Shown: piece after piece, positions 1-10,994 of the stretch
Layout: the number at the start of each line of letters is the position of its first letter
How positions within the stretch are numbered: the first letter of the stretch is position 1
NCBI RefSeq assembly: GCF_013432195.1
Contig: NZ_JACCDB010000010.1
Span: 1-64,000 of the forward strand
Length of the DNA stretch: 64,000 bases
Direction of reading: 5' to 3'
Source: Tepidicella baoligensis
GTDB taxonomy: Bacteria; Pseudomonadota; Gammaproteobacteria; Burkholderiales; Burkholderiaceae_C
Notes under the pieces: model-generated
Databases searched by the model: none
Seen by the model: the letters and a program-made list of their open reading frames with translations, nothing else
What the model was told of the DNA's origin: nothing
Position numbers and translations under genes: made by a program

Positions 1-17
1 GAAAAATTCTCAGGCTC

Positions 18-1715
18 TCAGCCCCGATAGCGATTGGTGTTTGGGTAGCGCCAGTCCTTGCCAAAGCTGCGGTGGGTGACGCGAATGCCGACCGGCGCCT
101 GCCGACGCTTGTATTCGTTGAGGTGAATCAGCCGCACCACCTGGTTCACCGCGTCCTGCGGGTAGCCAGCGGCCACGATCTCGGCCGGGCTTTCGTCGTT
201 TTCCATGTAACGCTCGACGATCGCGTCGAGCACGTCGTAGGGCGGCAGGCTGTCCTGGTCCTTCTGATTCGGGCGCAGCTCGGCGCTTGGCGGCCGGGTG
301 ATGATGCGCTCGGGGATGGGGCTCAGGCCGTTGCCGTACGGGTCGTTCGCGTTGCGCCAGCGCGCGAGTCGGAAGACCAGGGTCTTGGCCACGTCCTTGA
401 TGACGGCAAAACCACCGGCCATGTCGCCGTACAGCGTGCAGTAGCCGGTGGCCATTTCGCTCTTGTTGCCGGTGGTCAGCACGATGGCACCGAACTTGTT
501 GGACAAGGCCATCAACAAGGTGCCTCGAATGCGGGCCTGCAGGTTTTCCTCGGTGGTGTCGGCGCCCCGCCTTTGGAACAGCGGTTCCAGAGATTGCAGG
601 AAGGCGTCGAACATGGGGCGGATCGACACCTCGTCGTAGCGCACGCCCAGGCGCGCCGCCATGTCTCGCGCATCGATCCAGGAGATGTCGGCGGTGTAGG
701 GCGAGGGCATCATCACCGCGTGGACGCGATCCTTGCCCAAGGCATCGACGGCGATGGCCAAGACCAGGGCCGAATCGATGCCGCCGGACAACCCGATGAC
801 CGCCCCCGGAAAACCGTTCTTGCCCACATAGTCCCGCACCCCCAGCACCAGGGCGTGCCACAGGTCGGCTTCGAGCCCCTGCTCGGGGGCTGTGGGACCG
901 TGCAGGCTCACGAGCTTGGCTGGCTGTGCGGGGGTAGCGATCTCGATCGGGAATAAGGCCTCTTCGAAACTGGGGGCACGCGCGGCGAGGCTTCCATCGG
1001 CGTTGAGGGCAAAGCTGCGGCCTTCGAAAACGATTTCATCCTGCCCACCGACGAGATGCGCATACACCAGCGGCAGCCCGGTGGCCTGGGTGCGCAGGCG
1101 CATGGCGCATTCGCGTTCGTCGCCCTTGCCCACGTGGAACGGCGACGCGTTGATGACGGCCAGCAACTGGGCGCCGGCCGCTTTGGCCTCTAGCGCGGGG
1201 CCATCGTGCCAGGCGTCTTCACAGATGAGCAGGCCCACCCGCAAGGGCTGGCCGGACGCATCGGGCACCTCGAAGACGCAAGCGGCGTCCCCAGGCACAA
1301 AATAGCGCCGCTCGTCGAAGACCTGATAGTTGGGCAGTTCCCGCTTGGCGTAGCGGGCCACCACCTGGCCTTCACAGATCACCGTGGCGGCGTTATGGCA
1401 TGGGGCCCGGCGCACGCTGCGGGAAGATGCCCCCCCCCCTTCCACTGCTGCCGGGTGGCCCACCACGATGCGCAGACCGCTCAACCCTGCCGTCTCGCGG
1501 GCTACCGTTTTCACGGCATCATCACAGGCCGCGACGAACGCCGGGCGCAAGAACAGGTCTTCGGCGGCGTAACCACAGATGGCCAGTTCCGGGGTGAGCA
1601 ACAGGCGAGCGCCCTGGGCATGGGCTTGGCGGGCCGCCTCGATGATGCGACGGGCATTGCCGGCCAGATCGCCCACGACGTAATTGAGCTGCGCGATGCA
1701 GAGCTTGAAGGACAT
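18..1715 (-). CDS. nadE: Glutamine-dependent NAD+ synthase
   Basis: 565 aa, two domains. It makes NAD+ from deamido-NAD+ (nicotinic acid adenine dinucleotide) using ATP and ammonia released from glutamine. The N-terminal nitrilase-like glutaminase domain shows the catalytic set: Glu43 in LLTPELAICGY, Lys in YAKRELPNYQVFDERRYF, and Cys in LLICEDAW. The C-terminal synthetase domain has the pyrophosphate-binding loop GLSGGIDSAL and TTGNKSEMATGYCTLYGD. The start at 1715 gives the usual N-terminus (FKLCIAQLNYVVGD). An insert of about 14 residues beside VVGHPAA is encoded by a run of ten G and looks non-conserved. The start codon overlaps that of the divergent acyltransferase by two bases, so any nadE promoter must lie inside that gene; CATAAT at 1745-1750 (minus strand) is a possible -10. 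Confidence 0.96.
   Translation of the reverse strand: MSFKLCIAQLNYVVGDLAGNARRIIEAARQAHAQGARLLLTPELAICGYAAEDLFLRPAFVAACDDAVKTVARETAGLSGLRIVVGHPAAVEGGGASSRSVRRAPCHNAATVICEGQVVARYAKRELPNYQVFDERRYFVPGDAACVFEVPDASGQPLRVGLLICEDAWHDGPALEAKAAGAQLLAVINASPFHVGKGDERECAMRLRTQATGLPLVYAHLVGGQDEIVFEGRSFALNADGSLAARAPSFEEALFPIEIATPAQPAKLVSLHGPTAPEQGLEADLWHALVLGVRDYVGKNGFPGAVIGLSGGIDSALVLAIAVDALGKDRVHAVMMPSPYTADISWIDARDMAARLGVRYDEVSIRPMFDAFLQSLEPLFQRRGADTTEENLQARIRGTLLMALSNKFGAIVLTTGNKSEMATGYCTLYGDMAGGFAVIKDVAKTLVFRLARWRNANDPYGNGLSPIPERIITRPPSAELRPNQKDQDSLPPYDVLDAIVERYMENDESPAEIVAAGYPQDAVNQVVRLIHLNEYKRRQAPVGIRVTHRSFGKDWRYPNTNRYRG
1430..1439. repeat. Homopolymer of ten C (G10 on the nadE coding strand)
   Basis: Ten consecutive C on the plus strand read as G10 in nadE and encode three glycines plus the first base of an alanine codon. 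The nadE frame is open on both sides at this length. Tracts like this are typical slippage sites. Confidence 0.9.
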
Positions 1716-2931
1716 GAAAACAACAGACGAAAGTGGTGCCGTCGATTATGTCACCCAGGTGATCACGGAGCCGGAGCAGATCGAAGCCGGGGCGTGGAAC
1801 ACCTTGCTGCAAGCCCAGCCCATGGGCGGTGCTTGCGGCCCGTTCATGCGCCATGAGTACCTCGCCGCGTTGCATGCCAGCGGCAGCGCCATACCATCGA
1901 CCGGCTGGCACCCCCGCTGGCTCACGCTTTGGCGTGACGAAGCACTGTGCGCTGCCGCGCCGCTGTACGCCAAGGACCATTCCTATGGGGAATACGTGTT
2001 CGACTGGGCCTGGGCGCAAGCCCACGAGGCCCATGGGCTCGCCTACTATCCGAAGGGGCTGGTGGCGGTGCCGTTCACACCAGTCCCGGGCCCGCGTCTG
2101 CTGGCCCGTGATGCCACGGCCCGCCACGCCCTCCAGGTCGAATTGCTTGCACAGGCCGAACGCGTTGGCTGGTCATCCCTGCATGTGCTGTTCAATGCCG
2201 ACACCGACCGCGAGGCGCTGATCGGAGCAGCCTGGCTGGAACGCCACACCGTGCAATTCCACTGGCACAACGCCTGCCCCACGCCCCATGGCCCACGTCC
2301 GTTTCGGCACTTCGACGACTTTCTTGCCAACCTGACCCAAGACAAACGCAAGAAAATCCGCCAGGAGCGCCGCAAGGTCATGGACGCCGGCATCCGCTTC
2401 GACGTGCGGCGTGGCCACGAGATCACCGCCAGCGACTGGGATTTCTTCTACCGCTGTTACGCTCGCACCTATTGGGAGCATGGCAATCCCCCCTACCTGA
2501 AGCCGGCGTTCTTTCACGCCATGGCCGACTCACTGGCGGGCTGGTGGCTGATGTTCATCGCCCGTGACCGAGCAGGCCAACCCATCGCCTGCAGCCTGGT
2601 GGCGCTCAGCGATACCTCGGCACGCCCGCAGGCAGCCTACGGGCGTTACTGGGGTGCGCTGCAACGGGTGGACTGCCTGCACTTCGAGACCTGCTATTAC
2701 CAGCCGCTGCAGTGGTGCATCGAGCACGGCGTGACGCGTTTCGAAGGCGGCGCACAGGGCGAACACAAAATGGCCCGCGCCTTGTTGCCCACGGTCACGC
2801 ACAGCGCCCATTGGCTGGCCCATCCCGTCTTTGCCGATGCGGTGGACCGCTTCCTGCAGCGCGAAGGCGACGGTATGGCGCGTTATTTGGCACACCTGAA
2901 AAACCGAAGCCCCTTGCGGGCTCCGGGGTGA
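1714..2931 (+). CDS. FemAB/GNAT-like acyltransferase (DUF482 family)
   Basis: 405 aa from the ATG at 1714. It resembles the FemAB-like DUF482 proteins (annotated as peptidoglycan-biosynthesis or GNAT-fold proteins), whose substrate is not known to me. Visible family features are an N-terminal GPFMRHEYLAALHASGSA, a basic LTQDKRKKIRQERRKV segment, a FFYRCYARTYWEHG block, and C-terminal LHFETCYYQPLQWCIEHG followed by FEGGAQGEHKMARAL. The exact start is uncertain. The ATG at 1714 overlaps the nadE start and has no Shine-Dalgarno sequence. A GTG at 1759 (VITEPEQIEAGAW) would leave an N-terminus closer to what I recall for relatives and would free about 45 bp for promoters. Confidence 0.82.
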   Translation: MKTTDESGAVDYVTQVITEPEQIEAGAWNTLLQAQPMGGACGPFMRHEYLAALHASGSAIPSTGWHPRWLTLWRDEALCAAAPLYAKDHSYGEYVFDWAWAQAHEAHGLAYYPKGLVAVPFTPVPGPRLLARDATARHALQVELLAQAERVGWSSLHVLFNADTDREALIGAAWLERHTVQFHWHNACPTPHGPRPFRHFDDFLANLTQDKRKKIRQERRKVMDAGIRFDVRRGHEITASDWDFFYRCYARTYWEHGNPPYLKPAFFHAMADSLAGWWLMFIARDRAGQPIACSLVALSDTSARPQAAYGRYWGALQRVDCLHFETCYYQPLQWCIEHGVTRFEGGAQGEHKMARALLPTVTHSAHWLAHPVFADAVDRFLQREGDGMARYLAHLKNRSPLRAPG

Positions 2932-2982
2932 AACGGGGCACGTCAGGGGCCAGGATCGAAGGGTTGGCAGCGTCGAGACCGC

Positions 2983-3525
2983 TCAAGCGGCGGACTGCTC
3001 CTTTTGATAGGCGGCGATGCCGGCCTGAATTTCTTGGTGCGCGGCGGCTTTGCCATCCCAGCCCAGCACCTTCACCCACTTGCCGGGGTCCAGATCCTTG
3101 TAGTGTTCGAAGAAATGCTCGATGGCCTTCAGGCGCACCGGGTTCAGATCCTCGTAGGATTGCCAACGCGAGTACAGCGGCAACACCTTCTCGGTCGGTA
3201 CGGCCAGCACCTTGCCATCCACACCGCCCTCGTCCTCCATCTTCAGGATACCCAGGGCACGGCAGGGCACCACCACACCCGGAGGCAGGGGCACGGGAGT
3301 GATCACGAGCACATCCACCGGGTCACCATCGCCAGCGATGGTCTGAGGCACGTAGCCGTAGTTGGTCGGGTAATGCATGGCCGTGTTCATGAACCGGTCC
3401 ACGAAGATGCAGCCCGAAGCCTTGTCCACTTCGTACTTGATCGGGTCGCCGTTCATCGAAATTTCGATGATGACGTTGAACACTTCAGGGGCCTTGCTGC
3501 CAGGGGTGACGTTGTCGAGAGACAT
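2983..3525 (-). CDS. ppa: Inorganic pyrophosphatase (soluble, family I)
   Basis: 180 aa cytoplasmic hexameric-type enzyme that hydrolyses pyrophosphate to phosphate and pulls biosynthetic reactions forward. Family I signatures are present: [39 protein letters not shown], and the metal-binding [10 protein letters not shown] with its Asp residues, then [17 protein letters not shown]. Length fits the family. It is divergent from the membrane pyrophosphatase hppA across a 271-bp gap, so two unrelated PPi-hydrolysing enzymes share one intergenic region. Confidence 0.97.
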   Translation of the reverse strand: MSLDNVTPGSKAPEVFNVIIEISMNGDPIKYEVDKASGCIFVDRFMNTAMHYPTNYGYVPQTIAGDGDPVDVLVITPVPLPPGVVVPCRALGILKMEDEGGVDGKVLAVPTEKVLPLYSRWQSYEDLNPVRLKAIEHFFEHYKDLDPGKWVKVLGWDGKAAAHQEIQAGIAAYQKEQSAA

Positions 3526-3721
3526 GTGGGCTCTTTGTCGAGAGTTGATAAAACCGAAGAATTGGGCCCGATTTTACTGATGCGAGCCTGACACCCACTC
3601 CAAGCCACCAGCCGGTGCTGCACTGCAACAGTGTCAAAACCAGCTATTTGAGATACATTGCACACGTTGGCCAATCGCCCTGCCTGTATTACACCGTGAC
3701 ATCGTAACCGTGGGCACGTGC

Positions 3722-3770
3722 GAGGAAGCAACGCAGCGGAAGCCAGTGGCTCGCGCGCGTTGGCTTCCTC
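3722..3770 (+). promoter_or_regulatory. Long hairpin in the hppA leader
   Basis: GAGGAAGCAACGC (3722-3734) pairs with GCGTTGGCTTCCTC (3757-3770) with a single one-base bulge and a 22-base GC-rich loop. It ends 26 bases before the hppA ATG and 15 bases before its Shine-Dalgarno sequence. There is no T run, so it is not an obvious terminator. It could be a structured 5' UTR element; function is not shown. Confidence 0.5.
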
Positions 3771-3796
3771 CAAGTCGAAACGAGCAGGAGACATCT

Positions 3797-5851
<2,055 letters not shown>

Positions 5852-5950
5852 ACTCCGTCGAGACCACAGAAGCCCGCCAGGGGATGGGCTTTGACCTTGC
5901 CCTGAAAAACGAATCCCTTGCCGCCTCAACGCGACATTTAGGAGAAAATC

Positions 5951-7669
5951 ATGAACGCACCCATCTCCACGCAGACGCTGGCCACACCCGCTAAGGCTGA
6001 CCGCTTTGCCACCCACGTTGTCAAAAACCAAGCCGACTTCCCCTTCGGCTTCAATGCCTTTGAGGACGACGTGGTGTTGAAAGCCGTCATTGAACGTGAT
6101 GCACCCTGGGCCGCTGCCAAATGTTCGGCCATTGGGCAGCTGGCAGGAGATGAAGGCATTCAGGAATTGGCACGTCAAGCCAACCGTAACATCCCCGAAC
6201 TCAAGACCCATGACCGTTACGGCAATCGCATCGATTGGGTGGACTTTCATCCGTCCTGGCATCAACTTATGGGCTTGGCTTGGCAACATGAAGTGCCAAC
6301 GCTCTCCTGGACTGCCAAAGAGGCACACCCGCATTTGGCACGCGCTGTTTTGTCTTACCTTTGGAACCAAGTCGAACAGGGCACCGGTTGCCCGACTGGC
6401 ATGGCCTACGCCTCCTATGCGGGCTTCAGTCATGAGCCTGCCCTGAAAATCTGGGCCGAAAAATCCCTCGGTACCGTGTACGAGAACAGCCGTCGTGAAG
6501 TGGCGGACAAGCCCTCGGTCGTCGTTGGTTACGCCATGACCGAAAAACAAGGTGGCTCTGACCTGCGCGAGACCCAGACCACAGCGGTGTATTCCCACAC
6601 CGCCGACTATCACGGAGCGACAGCCCATTGGTACGAGTTGACCGGCCACAAATGGTTTTGCTCAGTGCCGCAATCCGATGGATTCTTCACCTTAGCCAAG
6701 GTCAATGGTGGAGTAACCTGTTTTTTCCTCCCGCGTACCTTGCCGGACGGCAGCTTCAACCGCTTCTTTATCCAGCGCTTGAAGGACAAGGCCGGCAACC
6801 GCTCTAACGCCAGCAGTGAGGTGGAATTCAGCGGCACCCTTGCCATCCGAGTGGGTGAGGAGGGTAAAGGTCTGCGTGAAATCCTGTCCCACTCCCACCT
6901 GACACGTCTGGACTTTGCTGTGGGTTCCGCTGGCCTGATGCGTCAGGTGCTGACCCTAACCCTGAATCACACCACCACACGGGGCGGCTTCGGCTCTAGC
7001 TTAGCCAAGCGGCCCATGATGGTTAACGTGCTGGCTGACATGGCAGTGGAAGTGGAGGCATCGACCCTGATGGCGTTGCGCGTGGCCCGAGCCACTGACT
7101 ACCTCGATACCGACGCCAAGGAAAAGGCGTTTGCCCGAATCACCACGCCAATGGCGAAATACTTCAATTGCTCGCGCGTGGTGGCCGTGGCAAATGAAGC
7201 GCTCCAATGCCATGGTGGCAATGGCTTTGTGGAAGATGGCCCGATGGCTCGCCTGTACCGTGAGGCGCCGCTCAACAGCGTATGGGAAGGTTCTGCCAAC
7301 ATGATGTGCATGGACGTGCGCCGCGCCATGCAGAAAGACCCGAGCTGCCGCGATGCCCTCATGGCCGAACTCAAGGGCGTGCAGGGTATGGACAGCCGTT
7401 TCGATGCTTACGTGACCACCACATCACGTTTACTCAAGGAAATGGTGGACGACGAATTCCTGGCCCGTCCCGCCACGGAAGCCGTTGCGCGTTCTGTGCA
7501 AGGGATGGAACTGCTGCGTCACTCTACTCCAGAGGTGATCGACATCTTCATGAAAACCCGCATCGGTGGCATTAACAACAACTGGGGCGTGATGTTTGGC
7601 ACCTTGGGACCTGGCGTAAGTCAGGCACAGGCTGACATTGTCGTTGAACGCGCACGTGTCAAGCGCTAA
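5951..7669 (+). CDS. AidB-like acyl-CoA dehydrogenase family protein
   Basis: 572 aa flavoprotein of the acyl-CoA dehydrogenase superfamily. It resembles AidB of the alkylation response and isovaleryl-CoA dehydrogenase-type proteins. Visible motifs are GYAMTEKQGGSDLRETQT (FAD/substrate loop), SSEVEFSGTLAIRVGEEGKG, THLTRLDFAVGSAGLMRQ-like helix (SHSHLTRLDFAVGS), and QCHGGNGFVEDGPMARLYREAP. The start has AGGAGA eight bases upstream. Its base composition is unlike its neighbours: two hand-counted 60-base lines give 55-57% GC against 75% for one line of hppA, and A/T-ending codons are frequent. This suggests acquisition by transfer. Whether it protects DNA or oxidises an acyl-CoA cannot be read from sequence. 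Confidence 0.85.
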   Translation: MNAPISTQTLATPAKADRFATHVVKNQADFPFGFNAFEDDVVLKAVIERDAPWAAAKCSAIGQLAGDEGIQELARQANRNIPELKTHDRYGNRIDWVDFHPSWHQLMGLAWQHEVPTLSWTAKEAHPHLARAVLSYLWNQVEQGTGCPTGMAYASYAGFSHEPALKIWAEKSLGTVYENSRREVADKPSVVVGYAMTEKQGGSDLRETQTTAVYSHTADYHGATAHWYELTGHKWFCSVPQSDGFFTLAKVNGGVTCFFLPRTLPDGSFNRFFIQRLKDKAGNRSNASSEVEFSGTLAIRVGEEGKGLREILSHSHLTRLDFAVGSAGLMRQVLTLTLNHTTTRGGFGSSLAKRPMMVNVLADMAVEVEASTLMALRVARATDYLDTDAKEKAFARITTPMAKYFNCSRVVAVANEALQCHGGNGFVEDGPMARLYREAPLNSVWEGSANMMCMDVRRAMQKDPSCRDALMAELKGVQGMDSRFDAYVTTTSRLLKEMVDDEFLARPATEAVARSVQGMELLRHSTPEVIDIFMKTRIGGINNNWGVMFGTLGPGVSQAQADIVVERARVKR

Positions 7670-7853
7670 ACCAAAAACGCCAACCTCCTACCCACCATCG
7701 ACACGGTTTCAGGCTACAAAACGTAATTGATTGCCCGCGTGATCGAAATGGACCCTGGTCACACCGGACAACGTTCGCCTCACCCCTACCCGCCGCATGC
7801 CTTCGAATGGGTGCTCGCCCCTGGCACCCGGCGCGTGGTGTAATCTTTTGACT
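7670..7853. other. Gap between the AidB-like gene and moaA
   Basis: A gap of 184 bases with no ORF of note. I looked for a conserved molybdenum-cofactor riboswitch-type structure before moaA and did not recognise one. It ends with TAATCT seven bases before the moaA ATG. Confidence 0.5.
7841..7846 (+). promoter_or_regulatory. Candidate -10 of a leaderless moaA promoter
   Basis: TAATCT lies seven bases before the moaA ATG (7854), where transcription would begin at or next to the start codon. No Shine-Dalgarno sequence precedes the ATG and no clear -35 is seen. Confidence 0.35.
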
Positions 7854-8993
7854 ATGTCCGAACGAGTCATCCCTCTGGTCGATCAGCGCTTGCAGACCTT
7901 GTCGGCGCGCTTGCCGGCACAGCCCATCCCCACCACCGGCCTGCTGAACGACGCGCTCGGCCGCCCGCTGCGCGATTTGCGCATCAGCGTCACCGACCGT
8001 TGCAACTTCCGTTGCAATTACTGCATGCCCAAAGAGGTGTTCGACAAGAACTACACCTACCTTCCGCACAGCGCCTTGCTCACTTTCGAGGAAATCACCC
8101 GCCTCACCCAGGTCTTCATTGCGCATGGCGTGCGCAAGGTTCGCCTGACCGGCGGCGAGCCGCTGTTGCGCAAAAATCTCGAAACACTGGTTGAGCAATT
8201 GGCGGCGCTGCGCACGCTCAACGGCCAGCCCCTGGACCTGACCCTGACCACCAACGGCAGTCTGCTGAAGCGCAAGGCCGCGACCCTGAAGGCTGCGGGC
8301 CTGCAGCGTGTGACCGTCAGTCTGGACGGGCTGGACGATGCCGTGTTCCGGCGCATGAACGATGTGGATTTCCCCGTGGCCGACGTACTCGAAGGCATCG
8401 CGGCGGCGCAGTCGGCCGGTCTGGGGCCGATCAAGGTGAACATGGTCGTCAAGCGCGGCACCAACGACGACCAGATCCTGCCCATGGCGCGGCACTTCCG
8501 GGGCAGCGGCATCGTGCTGCGCTTCATCGAATACATGGACGTGGGTGCAACCAACGGCTGGCGCATGGACGAGGTGTTGCCCAGTGCGGAGGTGATCCAA
8601 CGCCTCCAGCAGGAATGGCCCCTGGTTCCCTTGGAGCCGGCCGCCCCGGGTGAGACCGCCGAGCGTTGGGGTTACGCGGGGCCTGACGGCCGGCACGATC
8701 CTTCACTGGGTGAGGTCGGCGTGATCAGCAGCGTGACCCAAGCCTTTTGCCGCGACTGCAACCGCGCGCGCCTGTCCACCGAAGGTCGGCTCTATCTCTG
8801 CCTGTTCGCCCACCAGGGGCATGACCTTCGCTCACTGCTGCGCGGCGGTGCCAGCGACGCCGAGTTGGCCTCGGCCATCGGGGCGATCTGGCAAGGCCGA
8901 CGGGATCGTTATTCCGAATTGCGGGCGTTTCTGCCCCCCGAAAACTCGGGCCAGGGTAGGCGCCGCATCGAAATGAGTTACATCGGAGGCTGA
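7854..8993 (+). CDS. moaA: GTP 3',8-cyclase (molybdenum cofactor biosynthesis protein A)
   Basis: 379 aa radical-SAM enzyme for the first step of molybdopterin synthesis, GTP to 3',8-cyclo-7,8-dihydro-GTP. The N-terminal radical-SAM cluster is Cys50-x3-Cys54-x2-Cys57 ([12 protein letters not shown]). The SAM loop is LTGGEPLLR. The C-terminal substrate-side 4Fe-4S cluster is [11 protein letters not shown] followed by the Cys of LYLCLF. The protein ends in Gly-Gly, as active MoaA does. First gene of moaA-mobA-moeA, with a 4-bp gap to mobA. The ATG at 7854 is chosen because a longer frame upstream is not family-like. Confidence 0.97.
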   Translation: MSERVIPLVDQRLQTLSARLPAQPIPTTGLLNDALGRPLRDLRISVTDRCNFRCNYCMPKEVFDKNYTYLPHSALLTFEEITRLTQVFIAHGVRKVRLTGGEPLLRKNLETLVEQLAALRTLNGQPLDLTLTTNGSLLKRKAATLKAAGLQRVTVSLDGLDDAVFRRMNDVDFPVADVLEGIAAAQSAGLGPIKVNMVVKRGTNDDQILPMARHFRGSGIVLRFIEYMDVGATNGWRMDEVLPSAEVIQRLQQEWPLVPLEPAAPGETAERWGYAGPDGRHDPSLGEVGVISSVTQAFCRDCNRARLSTEGRLYLCLFAHQGHDLRSLLRGGASDAELASAIGAIWQGRRDRYSELRAFLPPENSGQGRRRIEMSYIGG

Positions 8994-8997
8994 GCCG

Positions 8998-9642
8998 ATG
9001 CGTGTGGAACCCCAAAGCGTGACCGGCCTGGTGCTCGCCGGTGGCCGCGGCAGCCGCATGGGTGGCATCGACAAAGGCTTGCAAACCCTCCACGGCACAC
9101 CGCTGGCACTCCACGCCCTGCTGCGCCTGCAAATGCAGCAAGGACACCGCTTGGCCGGCTGTATGATCAATGCCAATCGGCACCTGGGGGCCTACGAGGC
9201 TTTCGGTGTGCCGGTCTGGCCCGACACGCTCGAAGGCTACGCCGGCCCACTGGCCGGCTTCCTGACCGGCCTCGAACGCTGTGAAACCCCCTACCTGCTC
9301 ACGGTGCCCTGCGATGCGCCCCGTTTCCCGCTGGACTTGCTGGAGCGCCTTGCCCATGCCCTGGAACGTGAGCACGCCGAGATCGCCATGGCGGCCGGCC
9401 CAGAAGGGGATCCCGGTCCGACCAACCCCTCACGGCCACAACCGGTGTTCTGCCTCCTGCACGTGGACCTCCTGGAAAGCCTGACGCGCTTCACCCAGGC
9501 CGGGGGGCGCAAGATCGACGCCTGGACGGCACAGCACCGCACCGTGATCGTGCCTTTCGACCAACCCGGCGACGACCCGCTGGCGTTTTGCAACACCAAC
9601 ACCCTGGACGAACTGCGCGCCATCGAATCCCGCGCCCTGTGA
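8998..9642 (+). CDS. mobA: Molybdenum cofactor guanylyltransferase
   Basis: 214 aa cytoplasmic nucleotidyltransferase that joins GMP to molybdenum-molybdopterin to make the MGD form used by DMSO-reductase-family enzymes. The N-terminal signature [19 protein letters not shown] (residues 11-29) is the GTP-binding loop; [11 protein letters not shown] holds the metal-binding Asp. Second gene of the cofactor operon, 12 bases before moeA. Its presence implies at least one MGD enzyme in the genome, none of which is in this window. Confidence 0.95.
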   Translation: MRVEPQSVTGLVLAGGRGSRMGGIDKGLQTLHGTPLALHALLRLQMQQGHRLAGCMINANRHLGAYEAFGVPVWPDTLEGYAGPLAGFLTGLERCETPYLLTVPCDAPRFPLDLLERLAHALEREHAEIAMAAGPEGDPGPTNPSRPQPVFCLLHVDLLESLTRFTQAGGRKIDAWTAQHRTVIVPFDQPGDDPLAFCNTNTLDELRAIESRAL

Positions 9643-9654
9643 CCCCGAGACCCC

Positions 9655-10932
9655 ATGAAAACCCTGGACCAGATCGCCGCAGCCCTGCAAGGCTACGACC
9701 CCCAAGCCTTGAGGGTATCCGCCGTCAACGACTTCCTCGACCGCCTGGTGGAACCTGTGAGCGACACCGAAACCGTGGGGGTGTTGGGCGCGCTGGGGCG
9801 TGTGCTGGCCGAAGACGTCATTTCGCCCATCAGCGTGCCTCCGCACGACAATTCCGCCATGGACGGCTACGCCTTGGCGGGGGCGGACCTGTCGCATGAC
9901 AAACCCACCACACTGACGGTGGTGGGCACGGCCTATGCGGGAACGGCCTGGAGCGGACAGGTCGGCCCCGGCGGGTGCGTAAAGATCATGACCGGCGCCA
10001 TCATGCCGGCCGGCCTGGACACCGTGGTGCCCGTGGAATTCGTTCAGGCAGAGGGTGACGCGATACGGGTACCCCCTGGCGTGGTGAACCCTGGCGACAA
10101 CCGCCGCCTGAAGGGCGAAGACCTGATGCAAGGCCAGCCCGCGTTGCGCCGGGGCGACCGTCTCGGCCCGGCGGCTTTGGGCTTGATTGCCAGTCTGGGG
10201 TTGCCCTTGGTGCCGGTGTTTCGCCGCCTGAAGGTGGCCTACTTCTCCACCGGCGACGAAATCCTCAGCCTGGGCGAGCCGCTGCGCGAAGGCGCGGTGT
10301 ACGACAGCAACCGCTACACCGTGTTGGGTATGCTCACGCGACTGGGCGTCGAGGTGCTGGACATGGGCGTCATCAAGGATGACCCGGCCAGCCTGGAATC
10401 TGCTTTTCGCCAAGCCGCCGCGCAGGCCGATGCCATCATCACCAGTGGCGGTGTGAGCATGGGTGAAGCCGACCACACCAAGGCCATGATGAAGCAACTG
10501 GGCGACGTGGCCTTTTGGCGTATCGCCATGCGGCCGGGCCGCCCCATGGCCGTGGGCCATATCACCGAGGGCGGGCACGACGCGGTGCTGTTTGGTCTGC
10601 CCGGCAACCCGGTGGCGGTGATGGTGACCTTCCTGGCCTTTGTGCGCCCTGCCCTGCTGAAGATGATGGGCGCGAGCCCAAGCCACACCCCGCTGCTGCG
10701 TGCCCACAGCCTGGAGCCGATGCGCAAGAAACCCGGGCGCACCGAGTACCAGCGCGGCATCGTCTCCACCAGACCGGATGGTCGCTTACAGGTGCGCACC
10801 ACCGGCAACCAGGGTTCGGGCGTGCTGCGATCCATGGTCGAAGCCAACGGCCTCATCGTGCTGCACCACGACCAAGGCAACGTGGCCGTGGGGGACGAGG
10901 TGGACGTGATGATGTTCGATGGGGTGATCTAG
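9655..10932 (+). CDS. moeA: Molybdopterin molybdenumtransferase
   Basis: 425 aa enzyme that inserts molybdate into adenylated molybdopterin. Motifs: PPHDNSAMDGYAL near the N-terminus, TGDEILSLGEPL, the MPT-binding TSGGVSMGEADHTK, and GLPGNPVAVMVTFLAF. C-terminal domain IV is present, so it is full length. Last gene of moaA-mobA-moeA. It converges on the RND pump gene with a 62-base gap that holds only a weak five-pair hairpin. Confidence 0.96.
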   Translation: MKTLDQIAAALQGYDPQALRVSAVNDFLDRLVEPVSDTETVGVLGALGRVLAEDVISPISVPPHDNSAMDGYALAGADLSHDKPTTLTVVGTAYAGTAWSGQVGPGGCVKIMTGAIMPAGLDTVVPVEFVQAEGDAIRVPPGVVNPGDNRRLKGEDLMQGQPALRRGDRLGPAALGLIASLGLPLVPVFRRLKVAYFSTGDEILSLGEPLREGAVYDSNRYTVLGMLTRLGVEVLDMGVIKDDPASLESAFRQAAAQADAIITSGGVSMGEADHTKAMMKQLGDVAFWRIAMRPGRPMAVGHITEGGHDAVLFGLPGNPVAVMVTFLAFVRPALLKMMGASPSHTPLLRAHSLEPMRKKPGRTEYQRGIVSTRPDGRLQVRTTGNQGSGVLRSMVEANGLIVLHHDQGNVAVGDEVDVMMFDGVI

Positions 10933-10994
10933 CAACGCTCAGACGCCCCAGAAGGCCAAGGCTTCTACGGCCACGGCCCCTGCGCTTGCAGACC

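Noticed and set aside
7670-7853. Molybdenum-cofactor riboswitch before moaA
   Set aside because: I looked for the conserved stem arrangement and found no convincing one; the gap is short and a -10-like box lies beside the ATG.
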